Shown here in pieces: positions 8,986-17,618 of a stretch of 51,619 bases of DNA (positions within the stretch are counted from its first letter, which is position 1; each line of letters starts with the position of its first letter). Source of the stretch: Cellulomonas sp. IC4_254 (lineage in GTDB: Bacteria > Actinomycetota > Actinomycetes > Actinomycetales > Cellulomonadaceae). The notes below the pieces were generated by a model. That model saw only the letters and a list, made by a program, of their open reading frames with translations, did not search any database and had not been told where the DNA came from. Position numbers and translations under genes: made by a program. Location of the stretch: assembly GCF_011603975.1 (NCBI RefSeq), contig NZ_JAANNB010000004.1, positions 1-51,619 of the forward strand. Direction: 5' to 3'.

Positions 8986-10515
8986 TCACCTGCCCTGCAG
9001 CAGGGCCTCCAGGTCGCACCGCGACTCGGTGCACGGCTCCTTCTTGGCGGTCTGGAACTCGACCAGCCGCTTCGTCTTCACGGTGCCGACCGGGTGCCCG
9101 ATCGCGCCCCGGGGGTTGTACCCCTGGCCCCAGGTCTCGTAGCCGAGGCCCGAGGACGTGGTGGAGTCGGCGACCTGCTTGGTCCAGCGGATGTGCCCCT
9201 GCCCGACCGAGAACGACACCACGCCGGTGTCGAGCAGCCCGGGGACCGTCTCGTAGGAGGCGCCGCCGCAGAAGGTCGCCTTCCCGGGCCACTTCGGGAA
9301 GCACTCGTACGAGTCGTCACCGTAGCCGTAGAGAGCGCCGTCCGAGGTGATCATCGCGGCGCCGGTGAAGGTGTACTGCAGCGCCACGACGCCCGACACG
9401 TTCGGGAGCACGCCGGGTGCCCGCGCCGCGCGCAGCGTCGCCGCCTTGCTGTCGTCCGGCAGCCGCCCGCCGACCCGGCCGGCGTTCGTGCCCCAGGTGA
9501 GGACCCGGCCGTCGGACAGCAGCGCGCCGCCGAGGTTGATGCCCGAGTCCAGCTGGACGATGTACGCGCCGGGGCTGTTCGTGCGGTTCCAGTCGTTGAG
9601 CACCGTCGAGCGCTGCGCGACGTGCTGCGTCCCGGTCGCGTCACCCGTGCCGCCCTCCGGCGTGCGGGGCCGCTCGTAGGTGCTGGCGCCGCCCCAGTAG
9701 TAGACGTCCCCGTTCTCCAGGAGGACCCAGAACGTCTTGTACCCGCCCTTGAGGTACACCGGGCGGTTGCCCGGGATGCTCGGGTCGGGCAGGCCCTCGA
9801 CCTTCTGGGCGCCCACCGGGTTCTTCGAGCAGCCGTCGCCGACACCGGGGTTGCCGCCGTACTCCGCGCGGCCCCACCGGTAGACCGACCCGTCGCCGGT
9901 CAGCGCCGCTCCGGCCATCTCCGTGCTGCTGATCTGCTGCACCCCGCTGAGCAGCTCGCCGGAGCCGTTCCAGGCGCTGCCGACGCGCAGCCGCTCGGGC
10001 TGCACCGACATGCCGATGCAGCCCAGCCGGCCGTCCCGGTCCTGGACGCTGTCGGTCCCGTCGCGCGCCGCGGAGTACGCGCCCCAGCCCCACACGTGCC
10101 CGTCGTAGTCGAGGGCGTTGAAGTTGTAGATGCCCGCCGTCACGGCCCGGATGTTCCCCTCGGGCAGGCCCTCGACCTGGCGCGGCCACTCCCGGTCCCG
10201 CGGGCCGATGGTGTCGGCGGAGTAGACGCCGTCGATGCCGCGACCGGTGCGGCCCCAGACGTACACGTTGCTGTCGACGCCGCGCTGGATGGCGCTGTCG
10301 ACGGTGCGGTTGTTCGCGCCGTTGTCCATCCGCACCTGCACCGGCGGGTCCAGGACGTCGTCCAGCGGACGCAGGACGTCCCCCTGCAAGGCCGAGGCCC
10401 CCTGCCCCTGACGACTCACGTCGGCCGCCGTCACCGGCCCGCTCGCGGTCGCCAGGAGCGCCCCCGTGCACAGCAGCGCGCCCACCAGGCGCACTCCCCC
10501 TCGTCGTCGTGCCAT
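8986..10515 (-). CDS. Secreted RCC1-type beta-propeller protein, last gene of the pilus operon
   Basis: A 509-residue protein with a clear Sec signal: basic start MARRR, a hydrophobic stretch to about residue 27, then Ala-rich GPVTAAD. The mature part carries about seven RCC1-like units, each with a VYxWG-type strand (WGRTG, WGWGAY, WGRAEYG, WGGAS, WGTNAGR, YGDDSY, WGQGYN), consistent with a seven-bladed propeller. Several cysteines in the mature part could form disulfides outside the cell. No LPXTG or C-terminal membrane anchor is visible. Its ATG lies six bases after the pilO stop and its AAAGGTGA ribosome site overlaps that stop, so it is translated together with the pilus genes. Role unknown; a pilus-associated adhesin or surface ligand-binding protein is my inference from position. 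Confidence 0.85.
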   Translation of the reverse strand: MARRRGGVRLVGALLCTGALLATASGPVTAADVSRQGQGASALQGDVLRPLDDVLDPPVQVRMDNGANNRTVDSAIQRGVDSNVYVWGRTGRGIDGVYSADTIGPRDREWPRQVEGLPEGNIRAVTAGIYNFNALDYDGHVWGWGAYSAARDGTDSVQDRDGRLGCIGMSVQPERLRVGSAWNGSGELLSGVQQISSTEMAGAALTGDGSVYRWGRAEYGGNPGVGDGCSKNPVGAQKVEGLPDPSIPGNRPVYLKGGYKTFWVLLENGDVYYWGGASTYERPRTPEGGTGDATGTQHVAQRSTVLNDWNRTNSPGAYIVQLDSGINLGGALLSDGRVLTWGTNAGRVGGRLPDDSKAATLRAARAPGVLPNVSGVVALQYTFTGAAMITSDGALYGYGDDSYECFPKWPGKATFCGGASYETVPGLLDTGVVSFSVGQGHIRWTKQVADSTTSSGLGYETWGQGYNPRGAIGHPVGTVKTKRLVEFQTAKKEPCTESRCDLEALLQGR

Positions 10516-10521
10516 GTCACA

Positions 10522-11193
10522 TCACCTTTCGTCGGTGTCGTCGGTGTCGTCGGTGTCGTCGGTGTCGTCGGTGTCGTCGGTGTCGTCGGTGTCGGGCGCG
10601 AGCACGTAGGTGTGCCCGCCGATGGAGAACCGCTCGCGGCCCTCCTCGTCTGCGGAGGTCCAGGTCAGGTAGCTGAGCAGGAACAGCCGCTGCTGCTCGC
10701 CCTGGAGCGCGCTGGCGTACTCCTGCGCCTGCTCGAAGGTGCCCTCGACGGTGAGCGAGATCGGCACCGCGTGCAGCCCCGCGGGCGGCGCGGGCAGGAC
10801 CGGCGCCTCGGTGCCGTCGGGAGCCGGGGGGAGCTCGGGCGGATCGCCCAGCAGCTGCGCCGTGCCGACGGACACGCTGGTCACCGTCGCCCCGGTCGCC
10901 TCGGCCATGGCGGCCAGGCCCCGGGTGAGCTCGGGGAGCTCGACCTCCGTCGGGAACTGGGTGCGGAGGGCGGCGAGCTCGGCGCGGCGCTCGTCCAGCC
11001 GGTCGAACTCGGCCGCGAGCGCCGCCACCTGCACCCGGAGCAGGTCGTTGCGCTCCTCGGTGGCGTCCCGGTCGGCCCGCGCCTCGTCGACCGTGTCCAG
11101 CAGCGGCGAGTACAGCAGCAGCCAGGCCCCGGCGGCGAGCGCCAGGGCGAGCAGCACCGTGCCGCCGATCCAGACCGGGTTCTGCGCCTTCAC
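10522..11193 (-). CDS. pilO: PilO-like type IV pilus inner-membrane platform protein with an Asp-Thr-Asp repeat tail
   Basis: A 223-residue protein with one N-terminal membrane helix (about residues 9-28), a coiled coil (about 30-75) and a periplasm-type ferredoxin-like domain, the layout of PilO, which pairs with PilN to link the assembly platform. The GTG at 11193 overlaps the pilN stop (GTGA). The C-terminus is unusual: after LAP it runs as seven DTD tripeptides followed by ER, encoded by a perfect 9-base tandem repeat. Order pilM-pilN-pilO supports the assignment; sequence alone would be weak because PilO proteins diverge strongly. Confidence 0.82.
   Translation of the reverse strand: MKAQNPVWIGGTVLLALALAAGAWLLLYSPLLDTVDEARADRDATEERNDLLRVQVAALAAEFDRLDERRAELAALRTQFPTEVELPELTRGLAAMAEATGATVTSVSVGTAQLLGDPPELPPAPDGTEAPVLPAPPAGLHAVPISLTVEGTFEQAQEYASALQGEQQRLFLLSYLTWTSADEEGRERFSIGGHTYVLAPDTDDTDDTDDTDDTDDTDDTDER
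10531..10593. repeat. Seven perfect tandem copies of a 9-base repeat inside pilO
   Basis: The unit gtcggtgtc (plus strand) is repeated seven times without a mismatch. Read on the minus strand it encodes (Asp-Thr-Asp)7 at the PilO C-terminus. Being a multiple of three, copy-number change would lengthen or shorten the acidic tail without a frameshift. Confidence 0.95.
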
Positions 11194-11879
11194 GCGGCAC
11201 CTCCCTCGTCGGGCAGATGCACGCCGGACAGGCCGTGCACGTTGACCTGGACGGTGGAGGTGACGGTGTAGGAGCTCACGCCGTCCAGGTCGGCGAGCCG
11301 CGCCGAGCTGAACCGTGCGTCCATCAGCCCGGGGATCGCCTCGAGCGCCTCCAGCCAGGCCGCGGTGTCCGGCAGCGTGTCCGAGGCCACCTCGAACGCG
11401 ATGGCCGCGACCCCGTCGGTGCCCAGCGGGTCGGGGGCGACGGCCACGGTCCGCTCCGTGGGGTTGGACCCGCCCGCGGAGAACGAGGTGATCACGGCGC
11501 CCGGTGGTGCGACGGCCTCGATCTGGCGGATCAGGTCCACCCAGCGGACCTCGTAGCCCATCCCCAGCGTGCGCGCCTGGACGGCCCGGGTGAGGGCGTC
11601 CCGCACCTCGGCCGCCTCCGCGAACCGCTCCCGCTCGGCCTGCAGCCGGGAGGTCTCGTCCTGGGCGAGCCGGAGCTCGCCCTGCGCCTCGCGCTCCAGG
11701 CCGAGCAGCCAGGTGTGGCCGGCGGCGAGCAGGACCACGAGGGCGACGAGCCCTCCCACGAGCCGGCGCCGCAGCCGCCGCGCGTCCTGCGCCGCGTACA
11801 CGGACGCGGGCAGCAGGTTCACGCCCTGGTGGTCGGGCGAGGCCGCGGCGACGGCCGGCGGGCTGCTCGCGCGGCTCAC
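11190..11879 (-). CDS. pilN: PilN-like type IV pilus assembly protein
   Basis: From the GTG at 11879, which overlaps the pilM stop by three bases, the product has 229 residues. It contains the short conserved motif VNLLPASVY before a single membrane helix (about 45-65), then a coiled coil and an extracytoplasmic domain with a Fimbrial-PilN-like pattern. The NLLP motif is the known docking segment by which PilN binds the cytoplasmic actin-like PilM. Gene order and tight overlaps with pilM and pilO agree. Confidence 0.88.
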   Translation of the reverse strand: MSRASSPPAVAAASPDHQGVNLLPASVYAAQDARRLRRRLVGGLVALVVLLAAGHTWLLGLEREAQGELRLAQDETSRLQAERERFAEAAEVRDALTRAVQARTLGMGYEVRWVDLIRQIEAVAPPGAVITSFSAGGSNPTERTVAVAPDPLGTDGVAAIAFEVASDTLPDTAAWLEALEAIPGLMDARFSSARLADLDGVSSYTVTSTVQVNVHGLSGVHLPDEGGAA

Positions 11880-12940
11880 GCGGCCACCCCCTCGGCGAGC
11901 CCGACCGCGAGCGGCACGACGGCGCCGAGGTCGCCCGCGAGCCGGTCCCGGGAGACGCCCCGGGCGACCGTCAGCCCGCTGTCCAGGGTGCCGAACGCGG
12001 CGGGCAGGCCGAGCGTGGTGGCCAGGAACTGCCCGAGACCCGGGATCCGGGACCCTCGCCCGACCAGGAGCATCCGGTCCACCGGGCGCCCCGCGGACGT
12101 GGCGTAGTAGGCGAAGCTCGACCGGAGGGACTCGGCGAGACCCTGGGCGCGCCGGACCAGCACGCTCGCCGCCGGGGCGACGTCGGGCGGGACCGTGGCG
12201 GGGTCCACCACGCCGACGGTGCGCTTGATCTCCTCCGCCCGCTGCTCCGGGACGCCGAGCGCCTCCCGGACCGCCGAGGTCAGGTCGGCGGAGCCCGTGG
12301 GCAGGGTGCGGTACATCCGCAGCAGGCCGCGGTCCGCGACGACGACGTCGGTGATCGCCGCGCCGAGGTCGACGATCCCGACGACCTCCTCGCGCAGCGC
12401 GCCGTGGATCAGCGCACGCAGCAGCCCGAACGCGTTCAGGTCGACGCGCACCGTGCGCAGCCCGGCGGCGGCGACCGCGGCGGTGTTCGCCTCCACGGTC
12501 TCCTCCGGGACCGCGACGAGCATGCCCCGGACCTGCCCGTCCTCCCCCGCGTCCCCCACCGGGTGGAAGTCCAGCAGGCAGTCCTCCACGCGCACCGGCA
12601 GCAGGTCCTGCACCGGCCCGAACCGCAGGGACGCGCGGATCTGGTCGAGCGGGGCGGGCGGGACCGCGAGGTCCCGGACGAACACCCGCTGGTTGCCGAC
12701 GCCGAGGACGACGTCCTTGCAGCCGAAGCGCTCGGACCGCCACAGCGTGCGCAGCGCCGAGGTCACCGCCGCCGGCCGGACCACCTCGCCGTCGCGCATC
12801 GCGGCGGCGTCGACCGGCTGCTCGCCGACGCGCAGCAGCCGCACTCGCGGCCCGGCGCCTCCGCCGGTGTGGATCTCCACCTCGGCGGCACGCACGCAGC
12901 GGCTGCCGAGGTCGAGCCCGACCACGCGGGTCTTGCTCAT
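11876..12940 (-). CDS. pilM: PilM actin-like ATPase of the type IV pilus platform
   Basis: A 354-residue cytoplasmic protein of the FtsA/PilM actin-like family. It begins with the phosphate-1 motif VVGLDLGSRCVRAAEV (residues 6-21), has the phosphate-2-type GIVDLGAAITDVVV mid-protein and the adenosine-type LLVGRGSRIPGLGQFL near residue 300. A GAGAGGA ribosome site precedes the ATG at 12940. PilM binds PilN and couples the cytoplasmic ATPases to the platform. No membrane segment is seen, as expected. Confidence 0.93.
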   Translation of the reverse strand: MSKTRVVGLDLGSRCVRAAEVEIHTGGGAGPRVRLLRVGEQPVDAAAMRDGEVVRPAAVTSALRTLWRSERFGCKDVVLGVGNQRVFVRDLAVPPAPLDQIRASLRFGPVQDLLPVRVEDCLLDFHPVGDAGEDGQVRGMLVAVPEETVEANTAAVAAAGLRTVRVDLNAFGLLRALIHGALREEVVGIVDLGAAITDVVVADRGLLRMYRTLPTGSADLTSAVREALGVPEQRAEEIKRTVGVVDPATVPPDVAPAASVLVRRAQGLAESLRSSFAYYATSAGRPVDRMLLVGRGSRIPGLGQFLATTLGLPAAFGTLDSGLTVARGVSRDRLAGDLGAVVPLAVGLAEGVAA

Positions 12941-12983
12941 GCCATGTCCTCTCGTCGGTTCGGGGGGTCGAGCGGGTGACCGG

Positions 12984-14996
12984 TCACGGGGCGCGGACCG
13001 CCGCCTCGGTCGCGTGCTCCTCGGTCCAGATGACGGTCCAGGTCACGTCCCCGAACGCGGGGAAGTACGGCGGGCGCAGCCCGTGGTCCAGGCGGCTGTC
13101 GTACCGGTAGTCCTTGAGGTAGCCCCGGAGCGGCTCGGTCGCGGTGGGCAGGGTGCCGATGGCACCCCGGAACCGCTGGGCCATGGCGCCGAACACCCGG
13201 AGGTCGCCGAGTGCACCGGTGAGCTGGTTCGCCTGCAGCCGGATGCTGCCGTCGAGGGCCATCAGGGAGGCCTGGACGTTGAGGCCGGTCGCGGGCTCCA
13301 CGACGCCGGTCGCGGGCAGCGCGTACCGGGTCGGCCACCCCGTCACCGGGGTCGCGACGGCGCCCGGCGACGGGCGCCACACCCACTCGCCCGCCACGTT
13401 CGTGCCCCGCATCAGGCGGAGGGCCGGCCGGATGTACTCGATCGACTGGCCCGCGACCACCCCGAGGGCGTGCCCGCCGTGCTCGCCGTCGGCGAGCAGC
13501 AGGTCCCCGGTGAGCACCACACCTCGGGCCGCCGCGAAGGTGGCGCTGCCCCGGACGACCCCCTCCAGGTACAGGTTCCCCAGCCCGGTGTGCTTCTGCG
13601 CCGACTGGAAGCTGACGTCGGAGCTGTAGGTGCTGGTGCCGTTGACCGGGGCCTGCCCGGTGTAGTCGCCCAGCGGGAGCTCGCGCCCGGCCGGGCCGCC
13701 GAGCTCACCGGCGTACAGCTCCCGACCGGCGGCCGTCGCGGCGTCCATCACGTAGACGAGCCCCTCGGCGGGGACGGCGACGGTCGCGCCCTCCGCGCTG
13801 CCCAGCCCGCCCGGGGTCGGGCCGGGCGTCCCGCAGCCCGCCCGGGCCAGGTCCGCGGTGGTGTCCTTGCTCCACACCGTCATCGTGCCGTCGGCGTGCG
13901 CGACGATCCGGGTCGCGCCGGCGTAGCGGCAGCCCGCCCGCTCCGCCTCCGCCGCCATGTCCGTGATCGGCGGCATGGCGAGCGGCGCCGGTACGGCGAC
14001 CGGCGGCACCTCGAGGACCGCGTCCCGGTGCGTCGGGTGCAGGCACTCCACCCACGTGCTCGAGTCGGTCGGGTCGGCCAGCGTGCACCGCGGGTCCGCC
14101 GTCGAGACCTGACCCTTGAACACCGCCGGGCCACCCACGTCGTCCCAGGCGCGGATGGTGTCGTTGGAGTGCACGCGCCCCTCGACGACGTCGCCGTCCT
14201 GGAACATCGGGCTGCGGCACTCCAGGGTCTGCGGGAAGGCGATCGCCGAGCCCGGCGCGAGGTAGCCGTAGACCCGTGGGTGGGCGGCGAGGCCGACGTC
14301 GTCCCACGCGTAGGTCAGCTCGTCGGCCCCGTGCCCGAGCGCCCCGCAGGCCGCCGAGGTGGTCTGCTCGCCCGGGTAGGCGTCGTTCTCCGGGTACTGG
14401 GTCGGGTCCGTCAGCTCGTAGTCGGTGAAGTAGAGGTAGTCGGTCGCCGACGGGTGCGCGATCCGGGTCTGCACCGTGCGGTGCACGCCGTTCGCGCGGC
14501 CCACGGACTCGAGCAGCAGGTCGCGCTGCACGCTGTCGTACCGCAGGAGGCGGTAGTGGTAGGCCGGCTCCTCGCCGGTCGTCGCCGCGCCGGTCGCCAC
14601 CGACACCCAGCCGCGCGGGGTGGTCCCGGACAGGTTCGTGCAGACGCGGCTGCCGTCGTCGAGCACCGGCAGCACCACGTCCGGGCCGGCCACCGCCGGG
14701 TTGGTGCAGTAGTTCTCCGGGTCGCCGCTCAGCGGGTCGGCGTGGTCCACGTAGTCGCCGTCCAGCCGGAGCCGCGTCAGGAAGTCCTGGATCCCGGACT
14801 GCGCGGCCGCCTCGGCCGCGGTGTCGTCCTGCTCGTAGCGGGAGGACCGGACGCTGTGCTGCAGGTAGGACAGCGAGGCGAGCAGGAGCGCCGAGACGAG
14901 CACCAGCGCGCCCAGGACGGCGACGATCGCAGCGCCGCGGTCCGTCGTCCCGCCGCACCGCCGGCGCAGGGTGCGCAGGGTCGGGAAGGTCGTCAC
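12984..14996 (-). CDS. Large PilX-like pilus-associated protein
   Basis: From the GTG at 14996, overlapping the preceding pilin-like gene (GTGA), the product has 670 residues. The N-terminal 60 residues resemble PilX: basic start, RGAAIVAVLGALVLVSALLLASL hydrophobic segment (too long to be a simple signal), then an Ala/Glu-rich helix ending in AAAQSGIQDFL. The remaining ~600 residues form a large exported region with many Trp/Gly/Cys residues and no family I can name. No canonical G/F-T-L-x-E cleavage motif is present, so PilD processing is uncertain. Minor pilins of the PilX type prime pilus assembly; the size here suggests a bulky surface or tip domain. Confidence 0.75.
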   Translation of the reverse strand: MTTFPTLRTLRRRCGGTTDRGAAIVAVLGALVLVSALLLASLSYLQHSVRSSRYEQDDTAAEAAAQSGIQDFLTRLRLDGDYVDHADPLSGDPENYCTNPAVAGPDVVLPVLDDGSRVCTNLSGTTPRGWVSVATGAATTGEEPAYHYRLLRYDSVQRDLLLESVGRANGVHRTVQTRIAHPSATDYLYFTDYELTDPTQYPENDAYPGEQTTSAACGALGHGADELTYAWDDVGLAAHPRVYGYLAPGSAIAFPQTLECRSPMFQDGDVVEGRVHSNDTIRAWDDVGGPAVFKGQVSTADPRCTLADPTDSSTWVECLHPTHRDAVLEVPPVAVPAPLAMPPITDMAAEAERAGCRYAGATRIVAHADGTMTVWSKDTTADLARAGCGTPGPTPGGLGSAEGATVAVPAEGLVYVMDAATAAGRELYAGELGGPAGRELPLGDYTGQAPVNGTSTYSSDVSFQSAQKHTGLGNLYLEGVVRGSATFAAARGVVLTGDLLLADGEHGGHALGVVAGQSIEYIRPALRLMRGTNVAGEWVWRPSPGAVATPVTGWPTRYALPATGVVEPATGLNVQASLMALDGSIRLQANQLTGALGDLRVFGAMAQRFRGAIGTLPTATEPLRGYLKDYRYDSRLDHGLRPPYFPAFGDVTWTVIWTEEHATEAAVRAP

Positions 14997-15724
14997 AGCC
15001 GGCTCCAGGTGTCGAGGGAGATCCGCCGCAGCACCGTGGTCGGGCCGGCGGGCGCCGACGCGTCCCCCGACGCGACCACGACCGTCACCTCGACCGCGTC
15101 GATCGCCGCCGCCTCGGCCGGGGTCAGCGCGCGGTCGTCGCCGTCCGCCGGCAGGGCCGCGCCGCCGCGGGCGACGTAGCGGAACACGGGGGCCTGCACG
15201 TCCCGGGCGATCACCAGGTCCTCGTGCAGCGCTGGGCACGCCGTCGGCGGGCAGTCGTAGCTCCAGGCGGTCGTCGTCGACGTCGGGTCGGGGCGCTGGG
15301 TGATCCGCCGCAGCACGCCGTCGTCGCCCAGGCGCACGGTCACGCGCGTGGGACCGGTGGCCTCCCCGGTGTCGCTGCTCGGGTTGTCGATGTTCGAGTA
15401 GAAGACCAGCTCGGTCCCGCTCGCCTCGAGCACCGCAGCCTCGCCCGCCATCGCCTGGGAGAGCGTGCCGGGGGTCACCGCCTGGCCCAGGCTGCGTGAC
15501 AACCACCGCATGGCGGACAGGGCCTGGTCGACCTGCCCCTGCCGGGCGAGGTTGTGCGCGTTCCCCTGGGTCAGCCCGATGGTGAGCGCGGCGACGAGGG
15601 CGAACACCACCGAGCCGATCATCATCACGACGACCAGCTCCGACAGGGTCATCCCGGTGTCGTCGCCCGTCCGGGCCCGGGTGGCGCGAGGGCGGCGCGC
15701 CGCCGGGGCCGGTCGGGCGGTCAC
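14993..15724 (-). CDS. PilW-like minor prepilin
   Basis: The GTG at 15724 overlaps the previous stop by three bases and gives 243 residues. A long basic leader (about 30 residues) ends in the class III prepilin motif DTG/MTLSELVVVMM, where the +5 glutamate is present, followed by a hydrophobic helix and an amphipathic helix (LARQGQVDQALSAMRWL). The rest is a beta-rich domain with a CPPTACPA cysteine pair. Position between the PilV-like and PilX-like genes matches minor-pilin clusters that initiate pilus assembly. Confidence 0.8.
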   Translation of the reverse strand: MTARPAPAARRPRATRARTGDDTGMTLSELVVVMMIGSVVFALVAALTIGLTQGNAHNLARQGQVDQALSAMRWLSRSLGQAVTPGTLSQAMAGEAAVLEASGTELVFYSNIDNPSSDTGEATGPTRVTVRLGDDGVLRRITQRPDPTSTTTAWSYDCPPTACPALHEDLVIARDVQAPVFRYVARGGAALPADGDDRALTPAEAAAIDAVEVTVVVASGDASAPAGPTTVLRRISLDTWSRL

Positions 15725-16860
15725 GGGCCCGCCTCCGGCGTCGGGCCGGTGCTGCCGGCGGCCTCCAGGTGCAGGGTGGTCGTGCCGCCGGCGGAGAGCA
15801 TGACGGTGGCGTACTCGGAGGTCGGGTCCACCTCCTCCGGCGGGGAGGGGTGCACCCCCCACCAGCCGGGCCACAGCGTCGCAGTGAACCGCGTCCCCTC
15901 CGGGCCGGCGACCTCGTCCGAGTCGGGCTCCAACGCCGTCAGCAGGCCGTCCGGGCGCTGCAGCGTGATCCGGCTGTCCGCGTCGCCGCCCGCCAGGTGC
16001 ACCACCAGCGTGCCCGCGCGGGCGTAGACGAACGACGTCCGGGAGAGCTCGGACGACCGCACGCCGAACACGGCCTGGACCGGCTCGGGGTCGTTCGCCT
16101 GATCGAGGTGGACCGCCGCACCCGGCGACCTGAGGCTGACGTCGTACCGGGTGCCGACCTCGTCGGCCGGCACCGCCAGCACCGCGCAGCCCGACGAGTC
16201 GGTGGTCGCGGTGGCGACCACCGCGCCCGCGGCGGTGACCGCCCGGGCGACGACACCCGGAACGGGCGCGTGACGGTCGTCGCCGACCGCGACCGCGATC
16301 AGCCCGAGGTCGGCCCGGGGCGCGAGCGACTTGTGCGGGGCGAACAGCTGGCGCAGGACGTGCGGCCGGGCCGTGCCCATGCCCTCCCAGGTGACCGTGA
16401 CCTCGACCTCGGTGGCGAGCTTGGTGGCGTAGGTGCTGCCGCCCTCGCAGGCGGAGGTGCTGCCCAGGACGCGCGCGCGGGCCGCCCGCTCGACCGTGTA
16501 CCGCATGCCGTCGACCCGGTACCCATCCGGGTCACCGGGGTCGCGGCCCTCGGTGACCGGGTGCGCGTTCGTCACGACGCCCTCGGCCACCAGCGCCTGC
16601 GCGGCCACCGACGAGGCCGCGAGCCGCTCCCGGACGAGGTCGACCTCGCGCGCCGCGAGGTGCGCGGCCACCACGCGCGACCGGTTGGTCACCGTCGTGG
16701 ACTGGCCCTGGAGGAGCGCGGCGGTGCAGACGGCGGCCATGACACCCAGGAGCACCGCGGCGACGACGACCTCGATCATCGTCATGCCGGCGTCGCGGCG
16801 CTCGGACCGGTCGACGGTGCGGTCTCCCGCCGCGAGGGTCGCTCGGACGTGACGGCGCAC
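15721..16860 (-). CDS. PilV-like minor prepilin with a C-terminal Ig/CNA-B-like region
   Basis: The GTG at 16860 is preferred because a strong GAGAGGAG site lies eight bases upstream; an in-frame ATG at 16902 lacks one. The 379-residue product has a basic leader ending DAG/MTMIEVVVAAVLLGVMAA (prepilin cleavage site with +5 Glu). After about 175 residues of pilin domain comes a beta-rich segment (VAVGDDRHAPVPGVVARAV ... TDSSGCAVLAVP) resembling carboxypeptidase-regulatory or CNA-B-type Ig folds, then another beta-rich end. Such fusions suit a tip or surface-exposed adhesive pilin; that role is inferred. Confidence 0.8.
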   Translation of the reverse strand: MRRHVRATLAAGDRTVDRSERRDAGMTMIEVVVAAVLLGVMAAVCTAALLQGQSTTVTNRSRVVAAHLAAREVDLVRERLAASSVAAQALVAEGVVTNAHPVTEGRDPGDPDGYRVDGMRYTVERAARARVLGSTSACEGGSTYATKLATEVEVTVTWEGMGTARPHVLRQLFAPHKSLAPRADLGLIAVAVGDDRHAPVPGVVARAVTAAGAVVATATTDSSGCAVLAVPADEVGTRYDVSLRSPGAAVHLDQANDPEPVQAVFGVRSSELSRTSFVYARAGTLVVHLAGGDADSRITLQRPDGLLTALEPDSDEVAGPEGTRFTATLWPGWWGVHPSPPEEVDPTSEYATVMLSAGGTTTLHLEAAGSTGPTPEAGP

Positions 16861-16916
16861 AGGTCGCGCTCCTCTCGGCTGGGGGTGCTGTGTCGGTGGC
16901 ATGGGCGGGGCGACGA

Positions 16917-17483
16917 TCAGGGCGCGGTGTCGTCGCACCGGCCGCCGGTGAGCCCGCCGCGCGGCGTGTACATCCAGTCGCCCACCCGGCCGTCCGGGTG
17001 GCTGACGCCCAGGCAGTAGTTGATGGCCCACGTGTCGTCCCGGCCCAGGGAGCCGTCGTGCGTCGAGATCGACTGGTACAGGTCCCAGGCGCCGTGCTCG
17101 TCCCCCTGCAGCGTGACCCCGTCGGAGACGGGGCCCAGGTCCAGCGGGAGGTCCGGGAGAGAGATCCCCGCCGTGCTCGCGCCGCCGTGGAGGTCCCCGA
17201 GCACGTAGCGCTGGCCGGTCGTGCCCGGGACCTCCTCCACCGTGAGCTGGAGCCAGTTGACGTGGTGGAACCGCGACCCCGACTGGAAGAAGGTGTCGAG
17301 CTCCATCGCCAGCCGCCGCAGGTCCGCCTTGGCGGCGGCGTCGTGCGCCGCGGCGCGGTGGTTGAGGAACAGCGGGACCGCGATCCCGGCCAGGATCGCG
17401 ATGACCACGATGACGACGAGCAGCTCGACGAGGGTGAAGCCGTCGTCGCGGGACGACGCCGTGAGGGCCGAGGGGGTGGGCAC
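16917..17483 (-). CDS. Second type IV pilin, paralogue of PilA
   Basis: A 188-residue prepilin with leader MPTPSALTASSRDDG cut before FTLVELLVVIVVIAIL, +5 Glu present, and helix ending in AVPLFLNHR as in the neighbouring PilA. The GTG start is set by CTAGGAGAACC just upstream. The C-terminus (GDWMYTPRGGLTGGRCDD) parallels PilA's end (GQWQYTANGGLGEGDCS), and both keep an internal cysteine before it (NYC / NWC), suggesting the same disulfide-bonded loop. It is therefore a duplicated, diverged pilin, either a minor component or an alternative major pilin. Confidence 0.88.
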   Translation of the reverse strand: MPTPSALTASSRDDGFTLVELLVVIVVIAILAGIAVPLFLNHRAAAHDAAAKADLRRLAMELDTFFQSGSRFHHVNWLQLTVEEVPGTTGQRYVLGDLHGGASTAGISLPDLPLDLGPVSDGVTLQGDEHGAWDLYQSISTHDGSLGRDDTWAINYCLGVSHPDGRVGDWMYTPRGGLTGGRCDDTAP

Positions 17484-17568
17484 GCTGCGGTTCTCCTAGG
17501 TCGGGTGGCCCCCGTGGCCCCCATCCCCCGGCCCGCACCCGTATCCGTCCCTCGATACGGTGGGCCAG

Positions 17569-17603
17569 CCGGGTGGGGCCGCACGCATCGCGGCCCCACC
17601 CGG
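17569..17603 (-). terminator. Hairpin between pilA and the second pilin gene
   Basis: Perfect 14-base arms (17569-17582 and 17590-17603) with a 7-base loop lie just after the pilA stop. No T-run follows, so partial termination or mRNA-end protection giving more pilA than downstream transcript is likely. Confidence 0.65.
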
Positions 17604-17618
17604 GTCGGTCCCCCTGCG

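Noticed and set aside
10531-10593. Short tandem repeats as a possible CRISPR array
   Set aside because: Units are contiguous 9-mers without spacers and encode a protein tail; no cas gene is present.
16861-16902. ATG at 16902 as start of the PilV-like gene
   Set aside because: No ribosome site precedes it, whereas the GTG at 16860 has a strong GAGAGGAG; the leader is still long enough for a prepilin.
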